Positions 16,353-25,768 of a stretch of DNA of 64,000 nucleotides are shown in pieces (positions within the stretch are counted from its first letter, which is position 1; every line of letters begins with the position of its first letter). The DNA is from UMGS1696 sp964463375. Lineage in GTDB: Bacteria > Bacillota > Clostridia > Oscillospirales > CAG-272. The stretch is taken from contig CAYXBQ010000007.1 in assembly GCA_964463375.1 (NCBI GenBank), forward strand, positions 1-64,000. The letters run 5' to 3'. The notes under the pieces are model-generated. The model had not been told where the DNA came from. It searched no databases and was given only the letters and a program-made list of their open reading frames with translations. Both the position numbers and the translations under genes were made by a program.

Positions 16353-18035
16353 TTAGATCGTCTTTGGTTCTTCGATGGTGGTATTCGTGCAGTTTTCGGT
16401 CACGATGGGTGCGCCTACCGGGTGCGACGGCAGGGTCAGGTCTTCGGTGTAGGTATTGTCACGGAACACCAGGCCATCGGTGTAGCGAGCGTACAGGAAC
16501 CGCTTTTCGTGGAGGCGGAAGTGGTTGTCCTCGATGGTGATACCATGGTGGTAGTGCTGGCCGACATTTTCCCGAACAGCCGGCGCGATAGTCACCACAT
16601 ACCCGCCTGCGTAGGCTGCGTCGGCGAAGTTGTTGTGCCGAATGGTCACATCCTGTACCGGGCCGCTTTCGTACCAGCTATTGGCGTCTCCCGCACACTC
16701 GATGGCGCAGTTCATGTTGTAGAAGGTGCAATTTTCAACCAGGACCTTTTTGCAAGTGGTCAGCAGGAAGCCGCGGGGTCTGTTGTTGCCGCAGGTGCAA
16801 CCGTCCAGGTGTACAGAGGGCATACGGGTGTGGTTCTCGATCACGTGATCCTTTTGCAGAGAATCCGGCAGGGTTTCCGCTACTGTCAGCTTCAGATTTT
16901 CGCCGGATAGCAGCTCAGAATCGGTGACGGTCAGCTCCTGATACGGCAGCATAGTCTGGTTGTCCACCAAACGCACCACGTCTCCGGGGCGGTACAGGTT
17001 GATGCCACGCTGCTGGAAATGGCCGTAGCGCAGGAGCAGGGTGTGTGCATCCAGCTTCTCTTCCACGATGGTGTAGATCCCGTGGAAGTTGCCGGCGTCG
17101 TCCAGCATGGAGGTGAAGGTACAATCCTTATAGGTGATCTGACCGGTGCAATTGACGAAGTGGGTGGCATCGGCGCTGACGGAGAGAACTCTGCCGGAAC
17201 CGGGGCGCACACGGCAGTTGACTCGTTCCAGGCGGATATTTTCGGAGCACTGTCCGATGACACCCATAGCGGCGGTGTGGTACAGCTCTATGTCGGTCAG
17301 GGTGACGTTTTTGGAGTCGGTGATGAAGATACCGGGGTTATGCCGCCCACCAAAGGTGCAGACCCACCAGTTGCCTACGGTATGGGTATAGCCGATGCTG
17401 CCGTGGAGACGGATGGTGTTTTCGCTGATCTGCTCGGCAGTGAAGTAGCGGTACATACCGGCAAGGAAGTCCTGCTCCACCTCACCCAACACGGTGAAAT
17501 AGGGATACAGGTAGGGGGACGGTCTGCCGTTGTCGTCGAACTCTGTGACCAGTACACGGTATTCCAAACTTTCCCAGCCATCCTCCGGCGAATAGAAGCA
17601 CAGCTTGCCGTCCTTGAGCTTGCAGGCAAAGGTGTCGCCGTCAAAGGTCAGATCCGTGAAATCCTCGCCGGCGGCTGTGATCCTTGCCTGGGTGAAGAAG
17701 GGATTGCGATAGTCCACGTGTAGATTCCGGATGGTGATGTTTTCGGCCTCGTCCAGCACAAAGGGCGTGATGGCACCGTGGAACATCAGCTCTGCCCCTT
17801 CCCCATCAATGGTCAGATCCCGCTTGCCACGAAGGTCAAAGGCAATGTGCTTGTCGCTGTAGTCGTTGTTGGACACGTAGTAGGGGCGCACCACTGTGTG
17901 TTCCGGATACACGTGGATGGTGCCGCCGCCCAGGGACAGGGTATCTCCCGGTTTGCAGTCGGCCAGCGCAGCCCGGATCGCTTCTGCGGCATCCTTTGTG
18001 TCGGGTGCCAAATACTGTTTCAGCTCGATCTTCAT
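16353..18035 (-). CDS. right-handed beta-helix glycosidase, GH110-like (alpha-1,3-galactosidase)
   Basis: A 560-residue protein without signal peptide. The beta-helix pattern recurs throughout (LTIDGEGAELMFHG, ITIRNLHVDYRNPFFTQARI, VTLTDIELYHTAAMGVIGQ, VLVENCTFYNMNCAIECAG, ITIEDNHFRLHE). The ITPFVLDEAENITIRNL block resembles GH110 alpha-1,3-galactosidases that remove blood-group-B-type galactose. It shares direction with the upstream MFS gene (18146-19417), 110 nt apart, suggesting import and intracellular hydrolysis of a galactosylated oligosaccharide. Substrate inferred; other beta-helix families remain possible. SD AGGAG present. Confidence 0.72.
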   Translation of the reverse strand: MKIELKQYLAPDTKDAAEAIRAALADCKPGDTLSLGGGTIHVYPEHTVVRPYYVSNNDYSDKHIAFDLRGKRDLTIDGEGAELMFHGAITPFVLDEAENITIRNLHVDYRNPFFTQARITAAGEDFTDLTFDGDTFACKLKDGKLCFYSPEDGWESLEYRVLVTEFDDNGRPSPYLYPYFTVLGEVEQDFLAGMYRYFTAEQISENTIRLHGSIGYTHTVGNWWVCTFGGRHNPGIFITDSKNVTLTDIELYHTAAMGVIGQCSENIRLERVNCRVRPGSGRVLSVSADATHFVNCTGQITYKDCTFTSMLDDAGNFHGIYTIVEEKLDAHTLLLRYGHFQQRGINLYRPGDVVRLVDNQTMLPYQELTVTDSELLSGENLKLTVAETLPDSLQKDHVIENHTRMPSVHLDGCTCGNNRPRGFLLTTCKKVLVENCTFYNMNCAIECAGDANSWYESGPVQDVTIRHNNFADAAYAGGYVVTIAPAVRENVGQHYHHGITIEDNHFRLHEKRFLYARYTDGLVFRDNTYTEDLTLPSHPVGAPIVTENCTNTTIEEPKTI

Positions 18036-18145
18036 TTCGATTCTCCTATCTTTTTATACGTTCATGCCAGAAAACGCAGAGCCGTTTTGTGATCCATGGA
18101 AAAAGATCTGCTGCGGTCCTGCGTCTTCGTATGGTTTTATTTTGT

Positions 18146-19417
18146 TTAAGTCAACGCCGATCCATCTAAATTAGCGTTCACTTGATTTTCCGAATCCCGC
18201 AGCTTTCGCATGATGCACAGCAGCACCACCAATATCGCCGGGAACACGATGGCGGCAAGGATCCCATACCGGATGGCCTGGCTCTCCACATTGGCACCTG
18301 TGGCGGTAGCGGTATACAGATCAGACACCACGCCGGTGATCCAGGGGCCGAGGGAACAGCCGATGTCACCACCCAGCGCCAGCATACTGAACAGCACGGG
18401 ACCTGCCCGGTACTGGTACTTTTTGGACGTATAGGCAAGCACGCCCGGCCACATCATGCTCACGCCCAGACCGCACACAGCGCAGCCCAGCAGAGAGAAC
18501 ACCGGGATCGGCACGAATACGGTCACCAGGTAACAGCCTACGGTCAGGGTGGCGCAGAAGAACAGGGCCTTTTCGATGTTGATCCGTTCTTCACCTAAGA
18601 TGCCGTATGCCGTTCTGCCGATGCCCATGAACAGTGCAAACAGGCAGGGACCCAGCAGGTCGCCCATGACCTTGGATACGCCCAGTGCCCGCTCTGCAAA
18701 GAGAGAGGCCCACTGCGCCATAGCCTGTTCCGATGCGCCGCCGCAGATCATCATCAGCAGGGCGATCACGAATATAGGAGAACGCAGGAAGGTGCCGATG
18801 CCGTTGCTCTTTTGTTCCTCAGACACCTCTACGATGGGTACCCGCAGGAAGTTGAACAGGTTCACAAAGGGGATCAGTGCCCACACCAGCGGGATCCACT
18901 GCCAATTGTCATGCCCTACCAGTGCCAGGATCACGGTGGATACGATCACCACCAGCACCTGCCCCCAGGAATAGAAGGCGTGGAGCAAGCTCATGGCAGA
19001 AGCCTTGGCATCTCCCGGCAGTGCGTCTACGATGGGGCTGATGACCACTTCGGTCAGGCCGCCGCCGATGGAATACAGCACTACGGAGATCAAGATACCG
19101 GTGAACGGATCCATGATATTGGGCAGGATGGCCAGCAGCACCAGTCCGACTACAGAGAAGCCATGGGCCAGCACGGCGCTTTTTCGGTACCCTAAGATGG
19201 GGGTAAGCTTGATCATGGTGGCATCGGTGGCGATCTGTACCACGAACGTCACCAGCACCAGGTTGGCAAGATCCATATAGGACACGCCAAAGTCGTTCTG
19301 GAAGATCACAAAGAACAGCGGTGCCAGATTCACGACGATGGCTTGGGTGATATAGCCTAAATAACAGGCGTGCAGAGTAGAGGTATACTTGGATTTTGTC
19401 TTTTGCATTTTTTGCAT
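18146..19417 (-). CDS. major facilitator superfamily transporter
   Basis: A 423-residue membrane protein with about 12 hydrophobic segments in two halves. Features include GYRKSAVLAHGFSVVGLVLL, ISVVLYSIGGGLTEVVISPI and ALGGDIGCSLGPWITGVVSD, as in sugar/proton MFS carriers of the FucP type. AAGGAGA precedes the ATG at 19417. Gene order with the GH110-like hydrolase suggests it imports the hydrolase's substrate. It begins 35 nt after spoIID, so read-through from that unit is possible. Confidence 0.85.
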   Translation of the reverse strand: MQKMQKTKSKYTSTLHACYLGYITQAIVVNLAPLFFVIFQNDFGVSYMDLANLVLVTFVVQIATDATMIKLTPILGYRKSAVLAHGFSVVGLVLLAILPNIMDPFTGILISVVLYSIGGGLTEVVISPIVDALPGDAKASAMSLLHAFYSWGQVLVVIVSTVILALVGHDNWQWIPLVWALIPFVNLFNFLRVPIVEVSEEQKSNGIGTFLRSPIFVIALLMMICGGASEQAMAQWASLFAERALGVSKVMGDLLGPCLFALFMGIGRTAYGILGEERINIEKALFFCATLTVGCYLVTVFVPIPVFSLLGCAVCGLGVSMMWPGVLAYTSKKYQYRAGPVLFSMLALGGDIGCSLGPWITGVVSDLYTATATGANVESQAIRYGILAAIVFPAILVVLLCIMRKLRDSENQVNANLDGSALT

Positions 19418-19452
19418 GATTCTCCTTGGAAGCAGTTCTCGTCAGGAGCCTA

Positions 19453-21576
19453 TCATCCGTTGGCATGCGCTACGCTGTGGTAATCCGTCAGGGCGATGCC
19501 ATCGAAATAGGCCTCTAAGATCTGGCGACAGCTGTAGCCTAAATTCGCCAGGTCATAGGCACCATATTGGCTGATACCGACACCATGTCCCCAGCCTTTG
19601 CCTACGAAGATGAAGTTGTTCGTGTTTTCAGCATATGCCACCTTATGCAGGATGGTCTCTGTGGATGTAGCTAAGGTCTCGGTCACGTGTACCTCTTCGG
19701 CCTTGGGCTCTTCCTTGCGCACCACCGCTTCTTCACCGGTGAAGGCGCTGGCACATTCGCTGGACAGCACAAAGATATCCGACCGTTCGTAGATCTGTGT
19801 ACCATCCTCGGTCACCAGCGTCACGGAGAAGTCGATGTCGGACACGTATTCCTCCTCGGCGGTCAGCACGTGGTAGCCGTACAGTGTTGTGTAGCCATAA
19901 TCCTTATCGTAGTCATAGGTCGGGGTATTGTGGGTGACGGTGGTCTCGACCGGGGCAGTCTCCGCTTTGGTTTCTGCTGTAGTCTCTACCGTTGTAGTAG
20001 GTACCTTGGTCACCTCCACCACGTGCTCGGTATATTCCACCTTGCCCTTTCCGACCACGAAGTTGGCACTCTTCACGTTGGGGGTCAGAGATGTGCGGAC
20101 TGCGTCTGTGCCGGTGATGTAGGTCACGTTGCCTGTGCTGTCGGTGATCTTCAGTTGTTTTACGTATGTGGAGTTTTCAGCCAATTGGACGATCTCCACG
20201 CCGGTGACAGAGCCATGGACAGCATGTCCTGCCTGCCGGAGCCGTTCGGCCAGCTCAGTGGGGGAAATTTCCACGATCCAGAAGGCGTTTTCGTGGTTCA
20301 TGTAATCCTCCCAGGGTGTTTCTTTTGCTTGTAAGTAGGGAATATTCCCGCCCCAGGCATCCTTGGCACTGACGGTGGTCCCGCCTACGCTGGAGGAATA
20401 ATAGGCATCTACGATCTCGCCGTTGTAGGTCATGACCTTTCCGGCGGTCTCCTTGACAGCGGTCATCACGTTTTGGTTGATCCGGCCTGCGCCTTTGTAT
20501 ACCTGGCAGTGGGCATTGTTGCACATGTCCACCTCGCTGCCGCTATGCCGTTCTGCGTTGGTCATGGTGTAAGAACGCACCACGATGGCAAAGGCTTTCA
20601 GGGTCTCCAGCGGCCATGTGTTCGAAATTTCGTAAGGGAGTACGCCCGCCACATAGGCTTCCAGGGGCAGGATGTTGGTCAGCGCCACACCATTTGCAAC
20701 TCCACCCTGGTACCGACTGAAGGCGAAGATCCCCATGTACACATTGGCCGCGGGAGTCTTGAGCCAACGGTTGCCATTTTGGTCTTTCTGGGCTTGCAGA
20801 CCCAGCTCCGTTTCGCCGCCGCAGTCGTATTCGAACAGGATCTCGTCGGTCTGAGGATCCAGCACGGTCACAGAGGTTGCGCTGGCACCGGTGGCGTACA
20901 CGGTCTCGTTCGGGAATAGTTTGCCAACGGTATCTGCCCAGCCTTCTGCTTCGGAACGGGTGGTAAAGGCACCAACACGGATGGTATAGCCGGAGTACAC
21001 ATAGGCGGGGATCACAGGCAGGCCATAGCCGGACAATGTGCTTTTCACCGTGGCAAGCAGGCTGGTGTATGTGCTTTTGTCGTATTTGTCGCAGTCGATC
21101 TGCACATGGTATCCGCCGATCACGGCATCGTAGGCACTGGCCGCCATGGAATAGCTCATGTTCCGCTTGGATAGGTTTCCGTCGTTGGCTACGGTCACTT
21201 TGGTCTCGGCAAGCTCCCAAATAGGGGTGAAGCTACAGCTGCCGGTGGTCTCGGTGATGCCCAGCACAAAGCCGGCAGTAGAGGTCACCTCAAAGCTCGT
21301 CGTCACGCTGTCCCCCATCATCAGTCCCACACGAACAGGAACATCCCCGCTGTCCAGTAGCGAGGATGTATCCAATATGGCAGTTTCCTGTACCGGGTCG
21401 GCTGCGTGCACGGTGGCGGCAGAAACCGACAGGGTCATCAGATAAATGGCATAATAGGCAGCACCGGCCACCATCAGGATCGCCAAAAACATGGCAAGGA
21501 TCCGCATAGCCAGCTTTTTCTTTTCTTCCCGTGTTCGCTTCTTACGGGGCATTTTTTCAGGTTGCTGATTCGACAA
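19453..21576 (-). CDS. spoIID: SpoIID/LytB domain protein with SPOR-like region
   Basis: A 707-residue protein with an N-terminal membrane anchor (about 21-45). A SPOR-like peptidoglycan-binding segment lies near 150-230 (YTIRVGAFTTRSEAEGWADT). The SpoIID domain has TNILPLEAYVAGVLPYEIS, LKAFAIVVRSYTM and DAYYSSSVGGTTVSAKDAWG, and the C-terminus closes with GKGWGHGVGISQYGAYDLA. SpoIID is a lytic transglycosylase needed for engulfment; LytB-type relatives act in vegetative cells. It appears to start at TTG (21576) with GGGAG 9 nt upstream and overlaps the preceding gene by 20 nt. A Thr/Glu-rich spacer (about 500-560) splits the domain. Confidence 0.88.
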   Translation of the reverse strand: MSNQQPEKMPRKKRTREEKKKLAMRILAMFLAILMVAGAAYYAIYLMTLSVSAATVHAADPVQETAILDTSSLLDSGDVPVRVGLMMGDSVTTSFEVTSTAGFVLGITETTGSCSFTPIWELAETKVTVANDGNLSKRNMSYSMAASAYDAVIGGYHVQIDCDKYDKSTYTSLLATVKSTLSGYGLPVIPAYVYSGYTIRVGAFTTRSEAEGWADTVGKLFPNETVYATGASATSVTVLDPQTDEILFEYDCGGETELGLQAQKDQNGNRWLKTPAANVYMGIFAFSRYQGGVANGVALTNILPLEAYVAGVLPYEISNTWPLETLKAFAIVVRSYTMTNAERHSGSEVDMCNNAHCQVYKGAGRINQNVMTAVKETAGKVMTYNGEIVDAYYSSSVGGTTVSAKDAWGGNIPYLQAKETPWEDYMNHENAFWIVEISPTELAERLRQAGHAVHGSVTGVEIVQLAENSTYVKQLKITDSTGNVTYITGTDAVRTSLTPNVKSANFVVGKGKVEYTEHVVEVTKVPTTTVETTAETKAETAPVETTVTHNTPTYDYDKDYGYTTLYGYHVLTAEEEYVSDIDFSVTLVTEDGTQIYERSDIFVLSSECASAFTGEEAVVRKEEPKAEEVHVTETLATSTETILHKVAYAENTNNFIFVGKGWGHGVGISQYGAYDLANLGYSCRQILEAYFDGIALTDYHSVAHANG

Positions 21577-22108
21577 GGCTGTATTCTCCCTTCACCATGA
21601 TGTAGACGGTCTGTGCGGTTGCCATAATGCCACGTCCGTCTCCTCGGGGGATCAGGCACATGTGGTTGATGGTCAGGTTTTCACCGTTGTAGATCTCTTT
21701 GCCTTCCGTATAGTCGGAGATGCCCTGGCTGGCATTGGGGGCAATACAGATGGCCGCTCCGGAGCGCAGCAGGATATCGATGGGGCCCTCGGCAAACAGG
21801 CAGTCGCCGTACTTCATTTCGATCACTTCGTAGGTGGCAGCAGTGGCAGACACGTTGGTGTCCGGTGTCGGCTCCGTTGTCGGAGGCGTATAGCTCCCGC
21901 CGGACAGGGCATCGACCTTGGCTTCCAGGGCAGCGATCTTTTCTTCATAATCTTTTACGATGGCCGGACGGAACACATCGGTTAGGTAGCTCAGGGAAAT
22001 GATCGGGTCTTCTGAGCTGTCGTAGGACGCCGCCAACACGGTGACGGTCATGGCAGAAAGCAGGGCCAATATGCCGCAGAGCCATTTGCATCCGGTATGT
22101 TTTTTCAT
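21557..22108 (-). CDS. small secreted protein of unknown function
   Basis: A 183-residue protein with a signal peptide (MKKHTGCKWLCGILALLSAM, cleavage likely after VLAA near residue 27), a short coiled coil (VKDYEEKIAALEAKVDALS), a Pro/Thr linker and a beta-rich C-terminal part (YEVIEMKYGDCLFAEGPIDI, LLRSGAAICIAPNASQGISD). I do not recognise a named family. It is first in a transcript with spoIID, overlaps it by 20 nt, and has a sigma-A promoter at 22197-22225. A joint envelope role with SpoIID is inferred from coupling. Confidence 0.75.
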   Translation of the reverse strand: MKKHTGCKWLCGILALLSAMTVTVLAASYDSSEDPIISLSYLTDVFRPAIVKDYEEKIAALEAKVDALSGGSYTPPTTEPTPDTNVSATAATYEVIEMKYGDCLFAEGPIDILLRSGAAICIAPNASQGISDYTEGKEIYNGENLTINHMCLIPRGDGRGIMATAQTVYIMVKGEYSLVESAT

Positions 22109-22196
22109 ATGTAAAACCTCTCAAATATGGAAGACGCTGCCGGTGTTGGGGCAGTGGATTTCCGGCACCGCGGCATCCTCCGCATTCACAACCCTT

Positions 22197-22225
22197 ATTA
22201 TACCGGAAATTCTGCAAAAAAGCAA
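22197..22225 (-). promoter_or_regulatory. sigma-A promoter of secreted protein-spoIID unit
   Basis: Minus strand -35 TTGCTT (22225-22220), 17-bp spacer, -10 TATAAT (22202-22197). The roughly 80-nt leader contains a GC-rich hairpin (GCCGG/CCGGC). Confidence 0.75.
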
Positions 22226-22309
22226 GAGCGGCAAGCATATATTCACATCGAATTTACACTTACCGCCGTTTTTGCATAGGATTTGGGTCGTATTTGTACG
22301 ATTTGGATG

Positions 22310-24538
22310 TTATTCTATCGAAAGCTGCTCGCCCAACACCGACAGGGATATGCCGACAGCCGGCAACTTATTCTTCCGCAGCTTTTGGATGTTCTCGATA
22401 CCGGTCAGCGCTTCGCCATACCGCACACGGGTGATCTCCACGGGTTCCTTCATTTGGATCAGGTTGATCCCCTGGGAGGTACGGGTGGTCTTCACGGAGA
22501 TCAGCTCGGACGAGATCAAGATCCCCTTATCGGCGCTGTTCTCCAGCAACAGATCCAGAGGCTTGCCGTCTTCGTAAATGGCCGCCACGATGGGGGAGGC
22601 ATCGGAGAAGGCACCGGTGAGCTTTTTTCGGTTGTTCTTGGTCTCATAGGCCTGCACCGGGATCTTGACACCCTTGCCGTTGGCGAACAGGAAGATCATG
22701 TTGTGGTCTTCCGGATAGCCGGTCAAAGCCTTCATCATAATGGGATGCTCGTCATCGTCCATGCCCAGCTTGGCGGGGATATATTCGCCCAGTGCGGAGG
22801 CCTTAGTGGTGTCAAAGTCCTCCACCTTTGCTTTGTACACCTGCGCTTTGTCCGTGAAGAACAACAGCTCGGCGGTGTTGTCCGTATCCTCTGCATTGGC
22901 GATCTCGTCCCCATCCTTCAGCTTATGGGCATCTGCCATGCGCAGAGACTGCTGGGTGATCTTCTTGAAGTACCCTTCTCTGGTCAGCACCACGTGGACG
23001 GCGTAATTTTCCACCGGTTCTTCCTCCGGCACATCGGGAATATCATCGGCAAAAATGATCTGGGTCTTCCGGGGTTTGCCGTGCTTCTTTTTGATCTGTT
23101 GGAGCTGCTTGACGATGTACTCCTTCACCTTTAGGTCGTCTCCGATAAGCGCTTCCAGCTCGGCGATCTCCTGCTGCAATGCTTCGATCTCCTGGATCCG
23201 CTCGACGATGTACTCCCGGTTCAGGTGGCGCAGCTTGATCTCGGCGATATATTCGGCCTGGATCGCATCGATGGAGAAGCCTTCCATCAGGCGGGGCACC
23301 ACATCGGATTCCTTTTCGGTCTCCCGCACGATGCGAATGGCCTTGTCGATGTCCAACAAGATCTTGCCCAGCCCCCGGAGCAGGTGCAGCTTATCCTTTT
23401 TCTTCGCCAGATCGTAGCTCAGCTCCCGCCGTACACAGCGCATCCGGAACCGGATCCATTCCAAAAGGATCTGCCGGATCCCCAGCAGTCGGGGCGTTTT
23501 ATCGATCAGCACGTTGAAATTGCAGGCGAAGGTATCTTCTAATGTAGTCAGCTTGAACAGGCGGTTCATCAGGGCATCCGGATCGGTACCGCGGCGCACA
23601 TCCAGCGTCAGCTTGAAGCCGGACAGGTCGATCTCGTCTCGCACGTCGGTGATCTCTTTGACCTTGCCCTCCTTGACCAGATCCAGGATCCGCTTTAGGA
23701 TGATCTCAATAGATGTAGAATAGGGGATCTGTAGGATCTCGATGCAGCTTTTCTGCTTATCGAAGGTGTATCGTGCCCGCATCCGGAAGGAACCGGTACC
23801 GGTCTCGTAGATCTTCTTCATTTGGCTACGGTCGTAGATCAGGTTGGCTCCACCGGCAAAATCCGGTGCCACGATCAGATCCAGCAGCTTGTCCACGCTG
23901 GTCTCCGGATTTTTCAGCAGCGCAATGGTGCCGTCACAGATCTCGGCCAGGTTGAAAGAACAGATGTTGGATTGCAGACCGACTGCGATACCCATATTGG
24001 GAGAGACCAGTACGTTGGGGAAGGTGGTGGGCAGCAGAGACGGTTCTTCCATGGTGTTGTCGTAATTGGGGACCATGTCCACGGCGTTTTTATCGATCCC
24101 TGCAAAGATCTCGCTACAAAAGCTATCCAGTTTTACTTCTGTATAACGAGGGGCAGCAAAGGCCATGTCCCGGCTGTACTGCTTCCCGAAGGATCCTTTA
24201 GAATCCACAAAAGGATGCAGCAGGGCTTCGTTACCACGGGTCAAGCGCACCATGGTCTCATAGATCGCCATATCGCCGTGGGGATTGAGTCGCATGGTCT
24301 GCCCCACCACATTGGCACTTTTGGTACGCTGGCCCGTCAGCAGCCCCATTTTGTACATGGTATACAGCAGCTTTCGGTGGGAGGGCTTGAACCCGTCGAT
24401 CTCCGGAATGGCCCGGGACACGATCACCGTCATGACGTAGGGCATGTAGTTCTTTTCGATGGTCTCGGTGATGGGCTGGTCCGTGATGACAGCAGGGGTC
24501 AGATTTTCCGTTGGTTTTTCGTTTTTCTTCTTCGGCAT
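22310..24538 (-). CDS. parC: DNA topoisomerase (ATP-hydrolysing) subunit A, ParC/GyrA-like
   Basis: A 742-residue type IIA topoisomerase A subunit. The N-terminal winged-helix region has SRAIPEIDGFKPSHRKLLYT, MRLNPHGDMAIYETMVRL (quinolone-region motif) and the active-site Tyr in FAAPRYTEVKL. A coiled coil covers about 400-490. The C-terminal beta-propeller has VLTREGYFKKI and FLFANGKGVKIPV but no clear GyrA box, favouring a ParC-type enzyme that separates daughter chromosomes. The partner parE is not adjacent; tsaC is upstream. SD GAGGAAA precedes the ATG. Confidence 0.87.
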   Translation of the reverse strand: MPKKKNEKPTENLTPAVITDQPITETIEKNYMPYVMTVIVSRAIPEIDGFKPSHRKLLYTMYKMGLLTGQRTKSANVVGQTMRLNPHGDMAIYETMVRLTRGNEALLHPFVDSKGSFGKQYSRDMAFAAPRYTEVKLDSFCSEIFAGIDKNAVDMVPNYDNTMEEPSLLPTTFPNVLVSPNMGIAVGLQSNICSFNLAEICDGTIALLKNPETSVDKLLDLIVAPDFAGGANLIYDRSQMKKIYETGTGSFRMRARYTFDKQKSCIEILQIPYSTSIEIILKRILDLVKEGKVKEITDVRDEIDLSGFKLTLDVRRGTDPDALMNRLFKLTTLEDTFACNFNVLIDKTPRLLGIRQILLEWIRFRMRCVRRELSYDLAKKKDKLHLLRGLGKILLDIDKAIRIVRETEKESDVVPRLMEGFSIDAIQAEYIAEIKLRHLNREYIVERIQEIEALQQEIAELEALIGDDLKVKEYIVKQLQQIKKKHGKPRKTQIIFADDIPDVPEEEPVENYAVHVVLTREGYFKKITQQSLRMADAHKLKDGDEIANAEDTDNTAELLFFTDKAQVYKAKVEDFDTTKASALGEYIPAKLGMDDDEHPIMMKALTGYPEDHNMIFLFANGKGVKIPVQAYETKNNRKKLTGAFSDASPIVAAIYEDGKPLDLLLENSADKGILISSELISVKTTRTSQGINLIQMKEPVEITRVRYGEALTGIENIQKLRKNKLPAVGISLSVLGEQLSIE

Positions 24539-24590
24539 GATTTCCTCTTCACGATCTCACGATGTTTGTTGTCTCATACAATGTGTTCTA

Positions 24591-24625
24591 TTAGGCTTTT
24601 GTCTTTTTTCTTAGGCATTCGCCTA
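24591..24625. repeat. paired TTAGGC-N4-GYCTW motif, gap tsaC/parC
   Basis: Plus-strand copies TTAGGCATTCGCCTA (24611-24625) and TTAGGCTTTTGTCTT (24591-24605), 20 bp apart. The first abuts the tsaC stop codon directly. One of four neighbouring gaps with such a pair. Confidence 0.6.
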
Positions 24626-25663
24626 CTAAATATGCACGACCTGTCCACCGGCGGCACGGATGATCCGGTTATAGGTCGCAAGGTCTATGCCATCCTCACC
24701 GGGCAAGCGGGCGTACAGGGTATCCAAATCTTTTTCGTCGGCCTCTCGCAATAGGGCAAACAAACGGCGGGCATGTTCGGCTTCATCCGCAGCGGCACCC
24801 ATGAGCAGCACAGTGGCATCCGGGAACTGCTCTGCTTCTTCGTCCACTGCCAGCACGCCGTATTTTCCGTGACCCACCGAACGCACGTATTGCACGAAAG
24901 CAGGACTATCCGGCGCATCCACCAGGATCACGTGACATTTTGGGGCGTAGTGCTTGTACTTCATGCCGGGAGATTGGGGTTTATCGCCCGCTTTTCCGGG
25001 ATCGGTCACGGCTTCGGACACCTCTACCCGGCGGCAGATCGTGGACAGCATTTCTCTGGTGACGGCACCGGGACGCAGGATGGTACAGCTTTCGCCATCG
25101 GATCCCAAGGTGATCACGGTGGATTCCACGCCAATGGAGCAGGGGCCGCCGTCCAGGATCAAGGGGATCTTTCCGCATAGGTCATCGTATACGTGGGCGG
25201 CTGTGGTGGGAGAAGGTTTGCCGGAGCTGTTGGCGCTGGGCGCAGCGATGGGATGTCCGGACACCTGGATCAGCGCACGGGCATCGGGATGGGCCGGACA
25301 GCGGATCGCCACCGTCGCCAGTCCACCGGATACCGCATCGGGGATCACGGGTTTCTTGGGCAGGATGATGGTCAGCGGGCCCGGCATATACCGTTCGGCA
25401 AGTGCATAATACATCGGCGTGGTGTGGGCGATCTTCTCCGCTTCCGCCGGTTCTGCCACGTGGACGATCAGGGGATTGTCGGAGGGACGACCCTTGGCTG
25501 TATATATTTTGGCGGCAGCTTCCGGGTACAGGGCACTTCCTGCCAGTCCGTACACCGTTTCCGTGGGGATCCCCACCAGTTCGCCATTTTGAATATAGGC
25601 GGCTGCCTTTTTCAAAGCTGCATCTCGTCCACTGCCATGCAGTGATAAAATTTCGGTTTCCAT
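24626..25663 (-). CDS. tsaC: L-threonylcarbamoyladenylate synthase (Sua5/YwlC type)
   Basis: Makes threonylcarbamoyl-AMP for the t6A37 modification of ANN-decoding tRNAs. The N-terminal YrdC/TsaC domain has GELVGIPTETVYGLAGSAL, KIYTAKGRPSDNPLIVHV, GPLTIILPKK and HPIAAPSANSSGKPSPTTA. The C-terminal Sua5 domain (about 215-345) follows SPGMKYKHYAPKC, so this is the long form. The ATG at 25663 fits the family start, but its SD (GGGAGGG) is 15 nt away. A TTG at 25708 is the alternative start and would place one repeat motif inside the gene. Confidence 0.92.
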   Translation of the reverse strand: METEILSLHGSGRDAALKKAAAYIQNGELVGIPTETVYGLAGSALYPEAAAKIYTAKGRPSDNPLIVHVAEPAEAEKIAHTTPMYYALAERYMPGPLTIILPKKPVIPDAVSGGLATVAIRCPAHPDARALIQVSGHPIAAPSANSSGKPSPTTAAHVYDDLCGKIPLILDGGPCSIGVESTVITLGSDGESCTILRPGAVTREMLSTICRRVEVSEAVTDPGKAGDKPQSPGMKYKHYAPKCHVILVDAPDSPAFVQYVRSVGHGKYGVLAVDEEAEQFPDATVLLMGAAADEAEHARRLFALLREADEKDLDTLYARLPGEDGIDLATYNRIIRAAGGQVVHI

Positions 25664-25700
25664 GGTCGTTTTCTTTGCCCTCCCCTGCTTTTCGTCTATG

Positions 25701-25768
25701 TTAGGCAATTGTCTCTCTTCGGTTGATTCCCAGCCACACGCTTTCCGGTGTTTTAGGCAATCGTCTTA
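25701..25768. repeat. paired TTAGGC-N4-GYCTW motif, gap prfA/tsaC
   Basis: Plus-strand copies TTAGGCAATCGTCTT (25753-25767) and TTAGGCAATTGTCTC (25701-25715), 52 bp apart. The first overlaps the prfA stop codon. Confidence 0.6.
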
